Source: Streptomyces atratus
Lineage (GTDB): Bacteria > Actinomycetota > Actinomycetes > Streptomycetales > Streptomycetaceae
Assembly (NCBI RefSeq): GCF_900119365.1
Contig: NZ_FPJO01000009.1
Span: forward strand, 124,001-188,000
Direction: 5' to 3'
DNA length: 64,000 nucleotides
Under the pieces are notes generated by a model, which saw only the letters and a list, made by a program, of their open reading frames with translations, made no database searches and was not told the origin of the DNA. A program made the translations under genes and the position numbers. This document shows positions 8,962 through 17,402 of this stretch, in pieces. The number at the start of each line of letters is the position of its first letter. The first letter of the stretch is position 1.

Positions 8962-10173
8962 ATGGATACCCACGCCCACCCCCCGGTCACCGCCGCGCTG
9001 CGGCTGTGTCTGCACGCGCTGCTGGTGGGGCTGCTCGCCCTCGCGGCGGTACGGGCCGTCGGCGACGGCACCCCGCATGCCACCGCCGTGGTCGTGGTGG
9101 CATGCCTCATGGCCGCCCTGTACGCGGCGGGTGCGCTCGCTCCCGCCGTACAGCCGCGCACCCGGGCCGCCGCCCTGTGGCTGGCGGCCCTCGGCGCCGT
9201 ATGGCTGGCGCTGCTCGTCCTGTCGCCGGACAGTCTGTGGGTGGCCTTCCCGCTCTACTTCCTGCAACTGCATCTGCTGCCGACGCGCTGGGCGCTGCCG
9301 GTCGTCGCCGCCACCGCCCTCGCCGCCATCGCGGGCTTCGTGCTGCACGGCCAGGCCGTCAACCCGGGCACCTTCATCGGGCCGCTGCTCGGGGCGGCGG
9401 TCGCGGTCGCGACGGTCCTCGGGTACGAGGCGCTGTTCCGGGAGAGCGAACGGCGCCGGGAGCTCATCGAGGAGCTGATGTCGACCCGGGCGGAGCTGGC
9501 CGAGGCGGAACGCACCGCGGGCACGCTGGCCGAACGCGAGCGGCTGGCCCGCGAGATCCACGACACGCTGGCGCAGGGCCTGTCCAGCATCCAGCTGCTG
9601 CTGCGCGCCGCCGAACGCACCCTGGACGCCGACGCCCCCGCCACCACGCACGTCCGCCGGGCCCGCGAGGCCGCCCAGGACAATCTCGCCGAAGCCCGCC
9701 GCTTCGTACGCGCCCTGTCGCCGCCGGACCTGGAGAACGGCTCCCTGGCGGCCGCCCTGGAACGCCTCTCGTCCCGCACGACCGGCCCCGGCCTCACGGT
9801 GCAGTTCGCGGTGAGCGGCACGCCGGTGGAGCTGCCCACCCCGTACGAGGTGGCGCTGCTGCGTACCGCCCAGTCGGCGCTGGCCAACACGGTGCGGCAC
9901 GCCGGGGCCCGGCGCGCGGAGATCACCCTCAGCTTCATGGACACCTCGGTGTCGCTGGACGTCGTCGACGACGGCCGGGGGTTCACCCCGGGCCTCGGGC
10001 CGGTCGCCGCGGACCAGGAGACCGGGGGCTTCGGACTGCCCGCGATGCGTGCGCGGGCCCGTTCGCTGGGCGGCACCCTCAGCGTCGAGTCGGCCCCCGG
10101 TCAGGGCGCCGCCGTCGCCCTCACCCTTCCCCTCCCGATCCCCGACGGCCGGACAGGACAGGACGCCGCATGA
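8962..10173 (+). CDS. Sensor histidine kinase, HisKA_3/DesK-like
   Basis: A 403-aa membrane kinase. About five hydrophobic segments occupy residues 10-155. A coiled coil follows (about 160-195), then the phosphoacceptor motif LAREIHDTLAQGLS, with His near residue 199, and a GHKL ATPase ending in GGFGLPAMRARA and GQGAAVALTLPLP. The ATG at 8962 is preferred over upstream in-frame starts because hydrophobic family sequence begins soon after it. Its stop overlaps the regulator start (ATGA at 10170-10173). The divergent MacB-type exporter is the probable target, as in MacRS-like pairs. Confidence 0.93.
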   Translation: MDTHAHPPVTAALRLCLHALLVGLLALAAVRAVGDGTPHATAVVVVACLMAALYAAGALAPAVQPRTRAAALWLAALGAVWLALLVLSPDSLWVAFPLYFLQLHLLPTRWALPVVAATALAAIAGFVLHGQAVNPGTFIGPLLGAAVAVATVLGYEALFRESERRRELIEELMSTRAELAEAERTAGTLAERERLAREIHDTLAQGLSSIQLLLRAAERTLDADAPATTHVRRAREAAQDNLAEARRFVRALSPPDLENGSLAAALERLSSRTTGPGLTVQFAVSGTPVELPTPYEVALLRTAQSALANTVRHAGARRAEITLSFMDTSVSLDVVDDGRGFTPGLGPVAADQETGGFGLPAMRARARSLGGTLSVESAPGQGAAVALTLPLPIPDGRTGQDAA

Positions 10174-10814
10174 CCACCCCCGCCGACACCCCCATCAGGC
10201 TGCTGCTCGCCGACGACCACCCGGTGGTGCGGGCGGGGCTGCGGGCCGTGCTCGACTCCGAACCCGGCTTCCGGGTGGTCGCCGAGGCGGCCACCGCCGA
10301 GCGGGCCGTCGCGCTCGCCGCGGCCGGCGGCTTCGACGTCGTCCTGATGGACCTCCAGTTCGGCGCGGGCATGCACGGCTCGCAGGCCACCGCCGCCATC
10401 ACGGCCCAGCCGGACGCGCCCCGGGTCCTGATCCTCACCACGTACGACTCGGACGCCGACATCCTGGCCGCGGTCGAGGCGGGCGCAGCCGGCTATCTGC
10501 TCAAGGACGCCCCGCCGGAGGAGCTGGCGGCGGCGGTACGCACGGCCGCGGCCGGCCGCTCGGCGCTCGCGCCGGCCGTCGCCCACCGGCTGATGGACCG
10601 CATGCGGACACCCGCGGAGGCCCTGACCAAGCGCGAGCTGGAGGTCCTGCAACTGGTCGGCGAGGGGCTGTCGAACCTCCAGATCAGCAAGCGGCTCTTC
10701 CTCAGCCAGGCGACCGTGAAGTCCCACCTGGTGCACATCTACGCCAAGCTGGGCGTGGACTCCCGCACCTCGGCGGTCGCGGCGGCGACGGCCCGCAGGC
10801 TGATCCGCCGCTGA
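10170..10814 (+). CDS. NarL/LuxR-family response regulator
   Basis: A 214-aa two-domain regulator. The receiver has the acidic pair in LLLADDHPVV, the phosphoacceptor Asp near residue 59 in DVVLMDLQFG, the Thr in ILTTYDSD and the Lys in YLLKDAPPEEL. The C-terminal LuxR HTH (LTKRELEVLQLVGEGLSN, then SQATVKSHLVHIYAKLGV) is complete. It is translationally coupled to the kinase at 8962. It contrasts with the receiverless relic at 577-803, and it could in principle receive phosphate from the orphan kinase at 872-2089, though this is speculation. Confidence 0.95.
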   Translation: MTTPADTPIRLLLADDHPVVRAGLRAVLDSEPGFRVVAEAATAERAVALAAAGGFDVVLMDLQFGAGMHGSQATAAITAQPDAPRVLILTTYDSDADILAAVEAGAAGYLLKDAPPEELAAAVRTAAAGRSALAPAVAHRLMDRMRTPAEALTKRELEVLQLVGEGLSNLQISKRLFLSQATVKSHLVHIYAKLGVDSRTSAVAAATARRLIRR

Positions 10815-10835
10815 ACCCGGCCGCCGCCCTGCCGG

Positions 10836-11150
10836 TCAGCCGCGCGGCGGCTCACCGAAGAGGTCGACGGCGACCCGTACGTCCCTGAGCGCGGAGGCCA
10901 GGGCGCTCACCGAGCCGATCGCCCCCGCGATCAGCAGCAGCGAACGGCGCAGGCGCGGAATCTCGGGCACACCGCCCACCGCCATCGCGTTCAGTGCGGC
11001 CAGTTCGTCCTCGGCGATCCCCCGGTCCGGGAATTCGCCCGGATGCCCCGCCAGCTCGCGGCGGAGCCGGGAGACGGCCGTGCGCAGCTCGGTCACCCTC
11101 GGATCCTCACCGCTGCCGGTCACTCGCGTCTGCCCCACGCTTCGCAACAA
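10836..11150 (-). CDS. Small conserved actinobacterial protein (DUF5955-like)
   Basis: A 104-aa protein of unknown function found beside allantoin-regulon genes in streptomycetes. I assign the DUF5955 family from memory and without a search. The sequence has an Arg-rich N-terminal helix (TELRTAVSRLRRELAGH), a Pro/Gly turn and a C-terminal amphipathic or weakly hydrophobic stretch (LLLIAGAIGSVSALASALRDV). A TTG start at 11150 follows GGGGGAG. GTG codons at 11138 and 11123 are alternatives. It converges on the response regulator gene. No catalytic motif is visible. Confidence 0.7.
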   Translation of the reverse strand: MLRSVGQTRVTGSGEDPRVTELRTAVSRLRRELAGHPGEFPDRGIAEDELAALNAMAVGGVPEIPRLRRSLLLIAGAIGSVSALASALRDVRVAVDLFGEPPRG

Positions 11151-11396
11151 AGCACTCCCCCTCGCACGTCCTTGTGCCAGTGTTCCGACCGGTCCCCCAC
11201 ACCTTGGTCAAGTATCCGGACGTGCGCGCAAGTTAACGCCATGAAAGGTGTCGAGCGCCACTCCGCGGACAAGATTCGGGGTCTCCCGTAAGGGTGATTC
11301 ACTTGTAGCCCGGTGGACGCCGCTGCCCGCTCGCACCCCCTCCGCTTGCTTGAGCGAAGGGTGCGTTTCCCGTGGCTGCCGGGGTATCCAGGCCGC

Positions 11397-12002
11397 ATGA
11401 CTCCGACAACACCCACCCCCGAGGTCGCCGGACTGCTGCTCGCCGCGGGCGGCGGACGGCGGCTCGGCGGCCGCCCCAAGGCACTGCTCGAACACCGCGG
11501 CCGGCCACTGGTCGAACACGCGGTGCGGGTGCTGCGGGACGGCGGCTGCGGCCTGGTCCATGTGGTCCTGGGCGCCGCCGCGGACGAGGTCCGGGCCCGC
11601 GCCGACCTCGGCGGCTGCACGGTGACCGTCAACCCCGGCTGGACCGAGGGCATGGGCTCGTCGCTGCGGGCCGGGCTCGGGGCGCTGGCCGGCACGGGGG
11701 CGGACGCGGCGCTCGTTCTCCTGGTCGACCAGCCCGGCATCGGCGCGGAAGCGGTGGCACGGGTGCGTTCGGCGTACCGCTCCCGGACCGGGATCGCGGC
11801 CGCCGCGTACGGCGGGGAACGCGGCCATCCGGTGCTGTTCGGGGCCGGTCTGTGGGCGGAGATCGCGGCGGGGGCGGCGGGCGACCAGGGCGCCCGCGCC
11901 TATCTGCGGGCGCACCGCGATGCGATCACGCTCGTCGAGTGTTCCGATGTGGCTCAGGCGTACGACATCGACACGGTGGAGGACCTGAGACACCTCGGGT
12001 GA
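11397..12002 (+). CDS. MobA-like nucleotidyltransferase
   Basis: A 201-aa NTP-transferase-fold protein related to MobA and MocA, enzymes that attach GMP or CMP to molybdenum cofactor. The NTP loop LLLAAGGGRRLGGRPKALLE is intact. The metal-binding Asp is in LVLLVDQPGI. The C-terminal YDIDTVEDLRHL matches MocA-type proteins. Molybdenum hydroxylases such as xanthine dehydrogenase use MocA-matured cofactor, which fits the purine-degradation setting, but the exact nucleotide is not deducible. The ATG at 11397 lacks a strong ribosome site. It is followed after 241 nt by malate synthase. Confidence 0.85.
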   Translation: MTPTTPTPEVAGLLLAAGGGRRLGGRPKALLEHRGRPLVEHAVRVLRDGGCGLVHVVLGAAADEVRARADLGGCTVTVNPGWTEGMGSSLRAGLGALAGTGADAALVLLVDQPGIGAEAVARVRSAYRSRTGIAAAAYGGERGHPVLFGAGLWAEIAAGAAGDQGARAYLRAHRDAITLVECSDVAQAYDIDTVEDLRHLG

Positions 12003-12066
12003 CCGGACTGGCACGCTGCGCCGGCAACGCACCACTTCTGTTTCTGTCGACCCGGAGAATCTCGAC

Positions 12067-12083
12067 ATCAACAAACCATTGAA
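12067..12083. promoter_or_regulatory. Candidate AllR operator upstream of aceB
   Basis: On the minus strand this reads TTCAAT-GGTTT-GTTGAT, matching the allB palindrome TTCAAC-GAACT-GTTGAA in 10 of 12 arm positions with the same spacer. It lies about 160 nt upstream of the malate synthase start, in the most AT-rich part of that intergenic region. A shared site would place glyoxylate consumption under the allantoin regulator. This is inference from motif similarity. Confidence 0.5.
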
Positions 12084-12243
12084 CTTCCACCATAAGGAAA
12101 CTACTATCCACTGGTCAGAAGCCCTCTGCATCCCGGACGGCGTCCTCGCCCGCATCCCGGAGCCCTGGCGCGCCTTGCCATTTCAGGCGACCCGGCGGTC
12201 GTGAGACGCCGCCCCGCACCGCCCGCTGAAGGAGTGACAGCTC

Positions 12244-13863
12244 ATGTCCGCACCAGCGCCGTCCCCGCTGGCCATCGTCGCTGCCGAGCCCTTGCCCCGG
12301 CAGGACGAGGTCCTGACCGACGCGGCCCTCGCGTTCGTGGCCGAGCTGCACCGGCAGTTCACGCCCCGCCGTGACGAGCTGCTCGCCCGCCGCGGCGAGC
12401 GCCGCGCCGAGATCGCCCGTACGTCCACGCTGGACTTCCTGCCCGAGACGGCGGCGATCCGCGCGGACGACTCCTGGAAGGTCGCGCCGGCCCCGGCCGC
12501 GCTGAACGACCGCCGGGTGGAGATCACCGGTCCGACCGACCGCAAGATGACCATCAACGCCCTGAACTCGGGCGCGAAGGTCTGGCTCGCCGACTTCGAG
12601 GACGCGTCCGCCCCCACGTGGGAGAACGTCGTCCTCGGCCAGCTCAACCTGATCGACGCGTACACCCGCACCATCGACTTCACCGACCCCCGGTCCGGCA
12701 AGTCGTACGCCCTGAGGCCCGCCGAGGAGCTCGCCACCGTCGTCACCCGCCCCCGCGGCTGGCACCTGAACGAGCGTCACCTCCAGCTCGACGGCACCCC
12801 GGTGCCCGGCGCGCTGGTCGACTTCGGCCTCTACTTCTTCCACAACGCCCAGCGCCTCATCGATCTCGGCAAGGGCCCGTACTTCTACCTCCCGAAGACG
12901 GAGTCGCACCTGGAGGCCCGCCTCTGGAACGACATCTTCGTCTTCGCCCAGGACTACGTCGGCATCCCGCAGGGCACCGTCCGCGCGACCGTCCTGATCG
13001 AGACGATCACCGCCGCGTACGAGATGGAGGAGATCCTCTACGAACTCCGCGACCACGCCTCCGGGCTGAACGCCGGACGCTGGGACTACCTCTTCTCCAT
13101 CGTCAAGAACTTCCGCGACGGCGGCTCCGAGTTCGTCCTGCCGGACCGCAACGCGGTGACGATGACCGCCCCGTTCATGCGGGCGTACACCGAACTCCTC
13201 GTCCGCACCTGTCACAAGCGCGGAGCGCACGCGATCGGCGGGATGGCCGCCTTCATCCCGTCCCGCCGCGACGCCGCGGTCAACAAGGTCGCGTTCGAGA
13301 AGGTCAAGGCCGACAAGGACCGCGAGGCGAACGACGGCTTCGACGGCTCCTGGGTCGCCCACCCGGACCTGGTCCCGATCGCCATGGCGTCCTTCGACGC
13401 GGTCCTCGGCGAGAAGCCCAACCAGAAGGAGCGCCTGCGCGAGGACGTCGCGGTGGCTGCCGGTGACCTGATCGCCATCGACACCCTGGACGCCAGGCCC
13501 ACCTACCAGGGGCTGCGCAACGCCGTCGCGGTCGGCATCCGCTACATCGAGGCCTGGCTGCGCGGCATGGGCGCGGTCGCCATCTTCAACCTGATGGAGG
13601 ACGCGGCCACCGCGGAGATCTCCCGCTCGCAGATCTGGCAGTGGATCAACGCGGACGTGGTCTTCGAGAACGGCGAGCACGCCACGGCGGAGCTGGCCCG
13701 CAAGGTCGCGGCCGAGGAACTGGCCGCGATCCGGGCGGAGATCGGCGAGGACGCGTTCGCGTCCGGCAGGTGGCAGCAGGCCCACGACCTCCTGCTCCAG
13801 GTCTCCCTGGACCAGGACTACGCGGACTTCCTGACGCTGCCCGCGTACGAGCAGCTGGGCTGA
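12244..13863 (+). CDS. aceB: Malate synthase A
   Basis: A 539-aa malate synthase of the A isoform, condensing glyoxylate with acetyl-CoA to give malate. Visible family blocks are FLPETAAIRADDSWKVAP, the ATVLIETITAAYEMEEIL catalytic segment with Glu ligands, GMAAFIPSRRDAAVNK, DGSWVAHPDLVP, and NLMEDAATAEISRSQIWQW, which carries the catalytic Asp. A GGAG site (12230-12233) precedes the ATG. Glyoxylate from allantoin breakdown is the likely substrate source, given the neighbouring alc/allB/allR genes and the shared palindrome. A strong hairpin ends transcription. Confidence 0.97.
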   Translation: MSAPAPSPLAIVAAEPLPRQDEVLTDAALAFVAELHRQFTPRRDELLARRGERRAEIARTSTLDFLPETAAIRADDSWKVAPAPAALNDRRVEITGPTDRKMTINALNSGAKVWLADFEDASAPTWENVVLGQLNLIDAYTRTIDFTDPRSGKSYALRPAEELATVVTRPRGWHLNERHLQLDGTPVPGALVDFGLYFFHNAQRLIDLGKGPYFYLPKTESHLEARLWNDIFVFAQDYVGIPQGTVRATVLIETITAAYEMEEILYELRDHASGLNAGRWDYLFSIVKNFRDGGSEFVLPDRNAVTMTAPFMRAYTELLVRTCHKRGAHAIGGMAAFIPSRRDAAVNKVAFEKVKADKDREANDGFDGSWVAHPDLVPIAMASFDAVLGEKPNQKERLREDVAVAAGDLIAIDTLDARPTYQGLRNAVAVGIRYIEAWLRGMGAVAIFNLMEDAATAEISRSQIWQWINADVVFENGEHATAELARKVAAEELAAIRAEIGEDAFASGRWQQAHDLLLQVSLDQDYADFLTLPAYEQLG

Positions 13864-13881
13864 CGCCGCTTGCGTACATGA

Positions 13882-13912
13882 CTGCCCCCGGTGCCGACGG
13901 CACCGGGGGCAG
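13882..13912 (+). terminator. Terminator after aceB
   Basis: A perfect 14-bp stem, CTGCCCCCGGTGCC and its complement around a GAC loop, begins 19 nt after the malate synthase stop. It also sits 36 nt beyond the stop of the convergent brxHI gene, so it may serve both directions and marks the left limit of the defence island. Confidence 0.9.
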
Positions 13913-13947
13913 TGCCATATCGCGATGAACTCGAAGTCAGAAAGGCG

Positions 13948-16074
13948 TCAGGAAGGTGTCAGGGTGACAAATCTGACCGGCTCTTCCAGGACGGCCTGTG
14001 CACCTTCAAGGTCGGCAAACCTCGTCGCCAGAGTCGCCTGTGCAAGGCGAGGCGGAAGTGCCTCACCGAACTTCAGCCCCTTTACGGCCCGCTGGTCGAC
14101 GTCGGGCAGACAGAGCTGGTCCGACACATCGGCCACAGCCTGCTTCCAGTGCTGCCGGTCCACATCCTCCCGAAGCCGAACCCAGCAGTCGTTCACCCGC
14201 TGGGCGGGCGCAACAACGGTGCCGAGCGTCGCCGCGAGCGTGGCGTTGGCTCGGTGACCTGCCCAGGTCCACCAGCGGACCTGCCCGCCGGAAGTGCGAG
14301 TGATGAGTGTGCCGCCCGGGTGCACAACATCCATGAAGTGGTCCCGCGCCTCAGCTAGCGCCGTGACCGCACGCTTCGAGAGGGCTACGTCCGGGTCAAT
14401 CCCCAGCAGGACCTCACGCATGGCTCGCATCAGTTCGAAAGAAGTGGCACGTTCGAAGCCAAGACCGCTCCATTTGGCTTTCCCTCCGCTGTCGGTCGGC
14501 TCGACGAAGCAGCGTTTGCGATGCCAGTCGATGTACGTCACGAGCCAGCTCCGGCCTGCGAGGAGCAGCTTGCGCGGCCCTTCGATCTCCTCGGTGAGCA
14601 GATCGGGATCGGTTCTGCCGATCTCACTGCGCCCCTGCAGCACGGTGAACTGGGGAGGCGAGGTAAAGACGGCCGTGAGATTCATGAAGTGCCGTTGCCC
14701 GAAACGTCGTTCCGCCTCAGGACCGATGAAGAGCATGCCGCCGTCCTGGTCCAGGTATCCCTCTTCCACGAGATGGCGCACGATCGGCTCGGCCGGCTGC
14801 CCGAAGGGACCGAAGCCGTTCCACCACTCCTGCCACAGCTTGTCGCCCACCTGGTGTTCCTGGAGACACAGAGCAAGGAGCTGTTGAGCCACGATGTGGC
14901 GGGGCTCCGGGGGCGCGACGACAGGCTCGACCCAACCCCGTTTCCACTGGAGCAACAGAGCCGCTGCGGCGAGAAGTCCATCCTCGGTGAGCGCGAGAAA
15001 CAGACAGTTGCGCCTGGTCCCCGCCCGGCGGCCGGTACGTCCGAGACGCTGCAGGAAGGATGCCACCGTCATGGGGGCATCGAGCTGAATCACTCGGTCC
15101 AGGTCGCCCACGTCAATGCCGAGTTCCAGCGTGCTGGTCGAAACGATGACGCAGTCGCGCGCGTCGGCGAATGCCTGCTCCGCACGGCGTCGCTCGTCAA
15201 CCGACAGAGAGGCGTGCGACAGAAACGTGGTCACGCCTCTCAGGCGGAGCTTTTCGCCCAGCTCTTCGACCAGGCGGCGCGATTCGCAGAACACGAGGCG
15301 CTTCTCACCCCGATGGAGTGCCGCGATCACAGTCGCCGCGTTCTCGACCGAACCGACGTAATCAAGTTCGATGTCGCACGGCGCCGCATGCGCGCCCTGC
15401 TGCCGCGGCTCGTCGAGATGCGGTGCGACCACACGAGCCGAACGGCGGCCCGCAGCCGAACCCTGGAGCCAGTGGAGCAGCTCGGCAGGATTGCCCACGG
15501 TCGCGGAGAGCCCAATGCGTTGCACGGGGCGACCGACTGTCTTCTGAAGCCTCTCCAGCACTGCCAGTAGGTGCCACCCGCGGTCATCGCCGGCGAACGC
15601 ATGGACTTCGTCCACGACGATCGCCTGCAGACCCGAGAAGAATGCTCTGTGGTCGACGTTGGCACTGACCAGCATCGCCTCGAGAGATTCCGGTGTGGTG
15701 AGCAGCACGTCCGGCCGGTCGGCCAGGATCCTCTTTCGCCGCCCGGCGGTCACGTCCCCGTGCCAGAGCGCCGCAGTACGCCCGAGCCAGCCGGTATACG
15801 TCTCAAGCCGTGGTAGCAAATTGTTGAGCAGGGCCTTGAGGGGACACACGTACAACACCGATGTCCCCGCCCAGCGTTCCGCCGTCATTCTCGACAGCAG
15901 AGGAAAGCTGGCCGCCTCGGTCTTTCCTCCCGCTGTGGGAGCCAGCAGAATGGCGTCCTTCCCGGCCATGACAGGCCCGATCGACTCCTCCTGCAGGGGG
16001 CGCAGTCCGCGCCACCCGAGGGAGTTGACGATGTGGTGCACCAGGATCGGATCCAGATCATCGAGAGGGCTCAC
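13948..16074 (-). CDS. brxHI: BREX type 2 DEAD/DEAH helicase BrxHI
   Basis: A 708-aa Lhr-like superfamily 2 helicase, the last gene of the pglY-pglZ-brxD-brxHI run. Motif I is APTAGGKTEAA near residue 46, motif II is DEVHAF near 155, motif III is SATVGN, motif V is STLELGIDVG, and motif VI is QRLGRTGRR. The C-terminal 300 residues are the Lhr-type extension. Its ATG overlaps the brxD stop (16071-16074). In BREX type 2 loci such a helicase accompanies BrxD and is presumed to act on DNA during phage exclusion. The exact role is unknown. Confidence 0.92.
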   Translation of the reverse strand: MSPLDDLDPILVHHIVNSLGWRGLRPLQEESIGPVMAGKDAILLAPTAGGKTEAASFPLLSRMTAERWAGTSVLYVCPLKALLNNLLPRLETYTGWLGRTAALWHGDVTAGRRKRILADRPDVLLTTPESLEAMLVSANVDHRAFFSGLQAIVVDEVHAFAGDDRGWHLLAVLERLQKTVGRPVQRIGLSATVGNPAELLHWLQGSAAGRRSARVVAPHLDEPRQQGAHAAPCDIELDYVGSVENAATVIAALHRGEKRLVFCESRRLVEELGEKLRLRGVTTFLSHASLSVDERRRAEQAFADARDCVIVSTSTLELGIDVGDLDRVIQLDAPMTVASFLQRLGRTGRRAGTRRNCLFLALTEDGLLAAAALLLQWKRGWVEPVVAPPEPRHIVAQQLLALCLQEHQVGDKLWQEWWNGFGPFGQPAEPIVRHLVEEGYLDQDGGMLFIGPEAERRFGQRHFMNLTAVFTSPPQFTVLQGRSEIGRTDPDLLTEEIEGPRKLLLAGRSWLVTYIDWHRKRCFVEPTDSGGKAKWSGLGFERATSFELMRAMREVLLGIDPDVALSKRAVTALAEARDHFMDVVHPGGTLITRTSGGQVRWWTWAGHRANATLAATLGTVVAPAQRVNDCWVRLREDVDRQHWKQAVADVSDQLCLPDVDQRAVKGLKFGEALPPRLAQATLATRFADLEGAQAVLEEPVRFVTLTPS

Positions 16075-17402
16075 GGCAGTTCCAGTTCGATGTCGCCCGC
16101 ACTCGACGCCGCCGCGTTGCGCTCCACTTCGTTCAGCTCGGCGCTGGACACGGTGAGCGCATAGTGCTGCCGAGGATCGAACTCGTCGAACTCGTCGACC
16201 CGGTCGAGCACATCGGCGACGATTTTGCGCAGGAAGAGCCGCGGTGCCACGCCGACCTTCCCGCCGAGGCCGCCCGTCACCGCGGCGGCCAGTTCGCCGA
16301 TGTACGCGTCATCGACCCGCGCCACGATCCGCTCGGGGTTCCGGGCCGCTCCCACGTACAAGTCGCGTACGTTCCGCCCCAGTTCCCCGAGCCGGGGCAG
16401 ATCGAATCCGGCCAGCCGCAGTTGCACGGCGCGCGGTGAGTCGAATCGCGGGTCGGTCGTGAAGTCGGTGGCGAGTCTCTGGGCAAGCGGGGGGAGCCGT
16501 TGCACGCCCTGCTGTCCGTCGTAGAAGGCGGGCGTCCCTGTAATCACCAGGAAGAGGCCGGGAAAGCGGCCTGTGTCGATTTCGTCGAGCAGTTGCCGCA
16601 GGGCGTTGAGGCCCTTCTCGCGCACGTCTCCGCGTACGCGCTGGAGGGTCTCGATCTCGTCGAGCACCACCAGCAGCCCCGGGTGGCCGCAGTCCCGCAG
16701 CACGGTCAGGAGCCCTTGGAGAAAGCCCAGTGCGCCAAAGTGGTCGAGATCGCCGCGCACACCGGCTGCACGCCGCGCGGAGGATGCGACCGACTTCTGA
16801 CCGCCCAGCCACGCGATGAGCGCCTCGGCCGTAGCGGCATCCCCGGCAGCCCTCGCTTCGCGGTAACCGCGAAGGGCTGCGGCGAACGCGGGAGTGGTGC
16901 GTGCGACCTCGGCGAGGCGCTGCTCCATGAGTGCGTCGACGGCAGTCCCGAGGGCCTTCTCGTCGTCGTCCTCCACTTCACCCGCGTCGAGGACTTCCTC
17001 CTCGAGGGTGTAGAACCACGAGTCGATCACGGCCCGTAGGGCACTGGGCTGGTGGGTGGCGGTGGTGAGTCGCTCGGTGAGTCGGCGGTAGACCGTTTCC
17101 AGCCGGTGCAGCGGTGTCTCCGTCTCGGAGATCTGCACTTCGGTGGTGGCAAGGCCTGCACGCTTGGCCCGCTCGGCCAGCCACCTGGCGAAGAAGGTCT
17201 TGCCGGAGCCGTACTCACCACGGATGGCGTGAAAAGCGGATCCACCCCGTGCGACGGTCGCGATGTCGTCGTTCAGCGCCCCGCTGAAATGGTCGAGGCC
17301 GACTGCGAAGAGATCGAGCCCGGACTGGGGAACGGTTCCACGGCGCAGGGCGTCCACCACTTCGCGGCGGCGTGCCGCGCTGACCTCGGTTGCACCGGTC
17401 AT
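16071..17402 (-). CDS. brxD: BREX ATP-binding protein BrxD
   Basis: A 443-aa P-loop ATPase of the BrxD family. Walker A is RGEYGSGKTFFAR near residue 60, and Walker B is GLLVVLDEIETLQ near 240. A helical insert rich in Ala/Glu (about 105-200) and a C-terminal helical region with KVGVAPRLFLRKIVADVLDRV follow. BrxD is one of the six type 2 BREX genes. Both its ends overlap neighbours by 4 nt (pglZ upstream, brxHI downstream), so the products are probably made in step. It is the second of three P-loop enzymes in this block. Confidence 0.93.
   Translation of the reverse strand: MTGATEVSAARRREVVDALRRGTVPQSGLDLFAVGLDHFSGALNDDIATVARGGSAFHAIRGEYGSGKTFFARWLAERAKRAGLATTEVQISETETPLHRLETVYRRLTERLTTATHQPSALRAVIDSWFYTLEEEVLDAGEVEDDDEKALGTAVDALMEQRLAEVARTTPAFAAALRGYREARAAGDAATAEALIAWLGGQKSVASSARRAAGVRGDLDHFGALGFLQGLLTVLRDCGHPGLLVVLDEIETLQRVRGDVREKGLNALRQLLDEIDTGRFPGLFLVITGTPAFYDGQQGVQRLPPLAQRLATDFTTDPRFDSPRAVQLRLAGFDLPRLGELGRNVRDLYVGAARNPERIVARVDDAYIGELAAAVTGGLGGKVGVAPRLFLRKIVADVLDRVDEFDEFDPRQHYALTVSSAELNEVERNAAASSAGDIELELP

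Noticed and set aside
10815..10855. GCCGCCGC/GCGGCGGC stem as a terminator between the response regulator and DUF5955 genes
   Set aside because: Pure G/C simple pairing that overlaps the DUF5955 stop; too weakly distinguished from background in this GC range.
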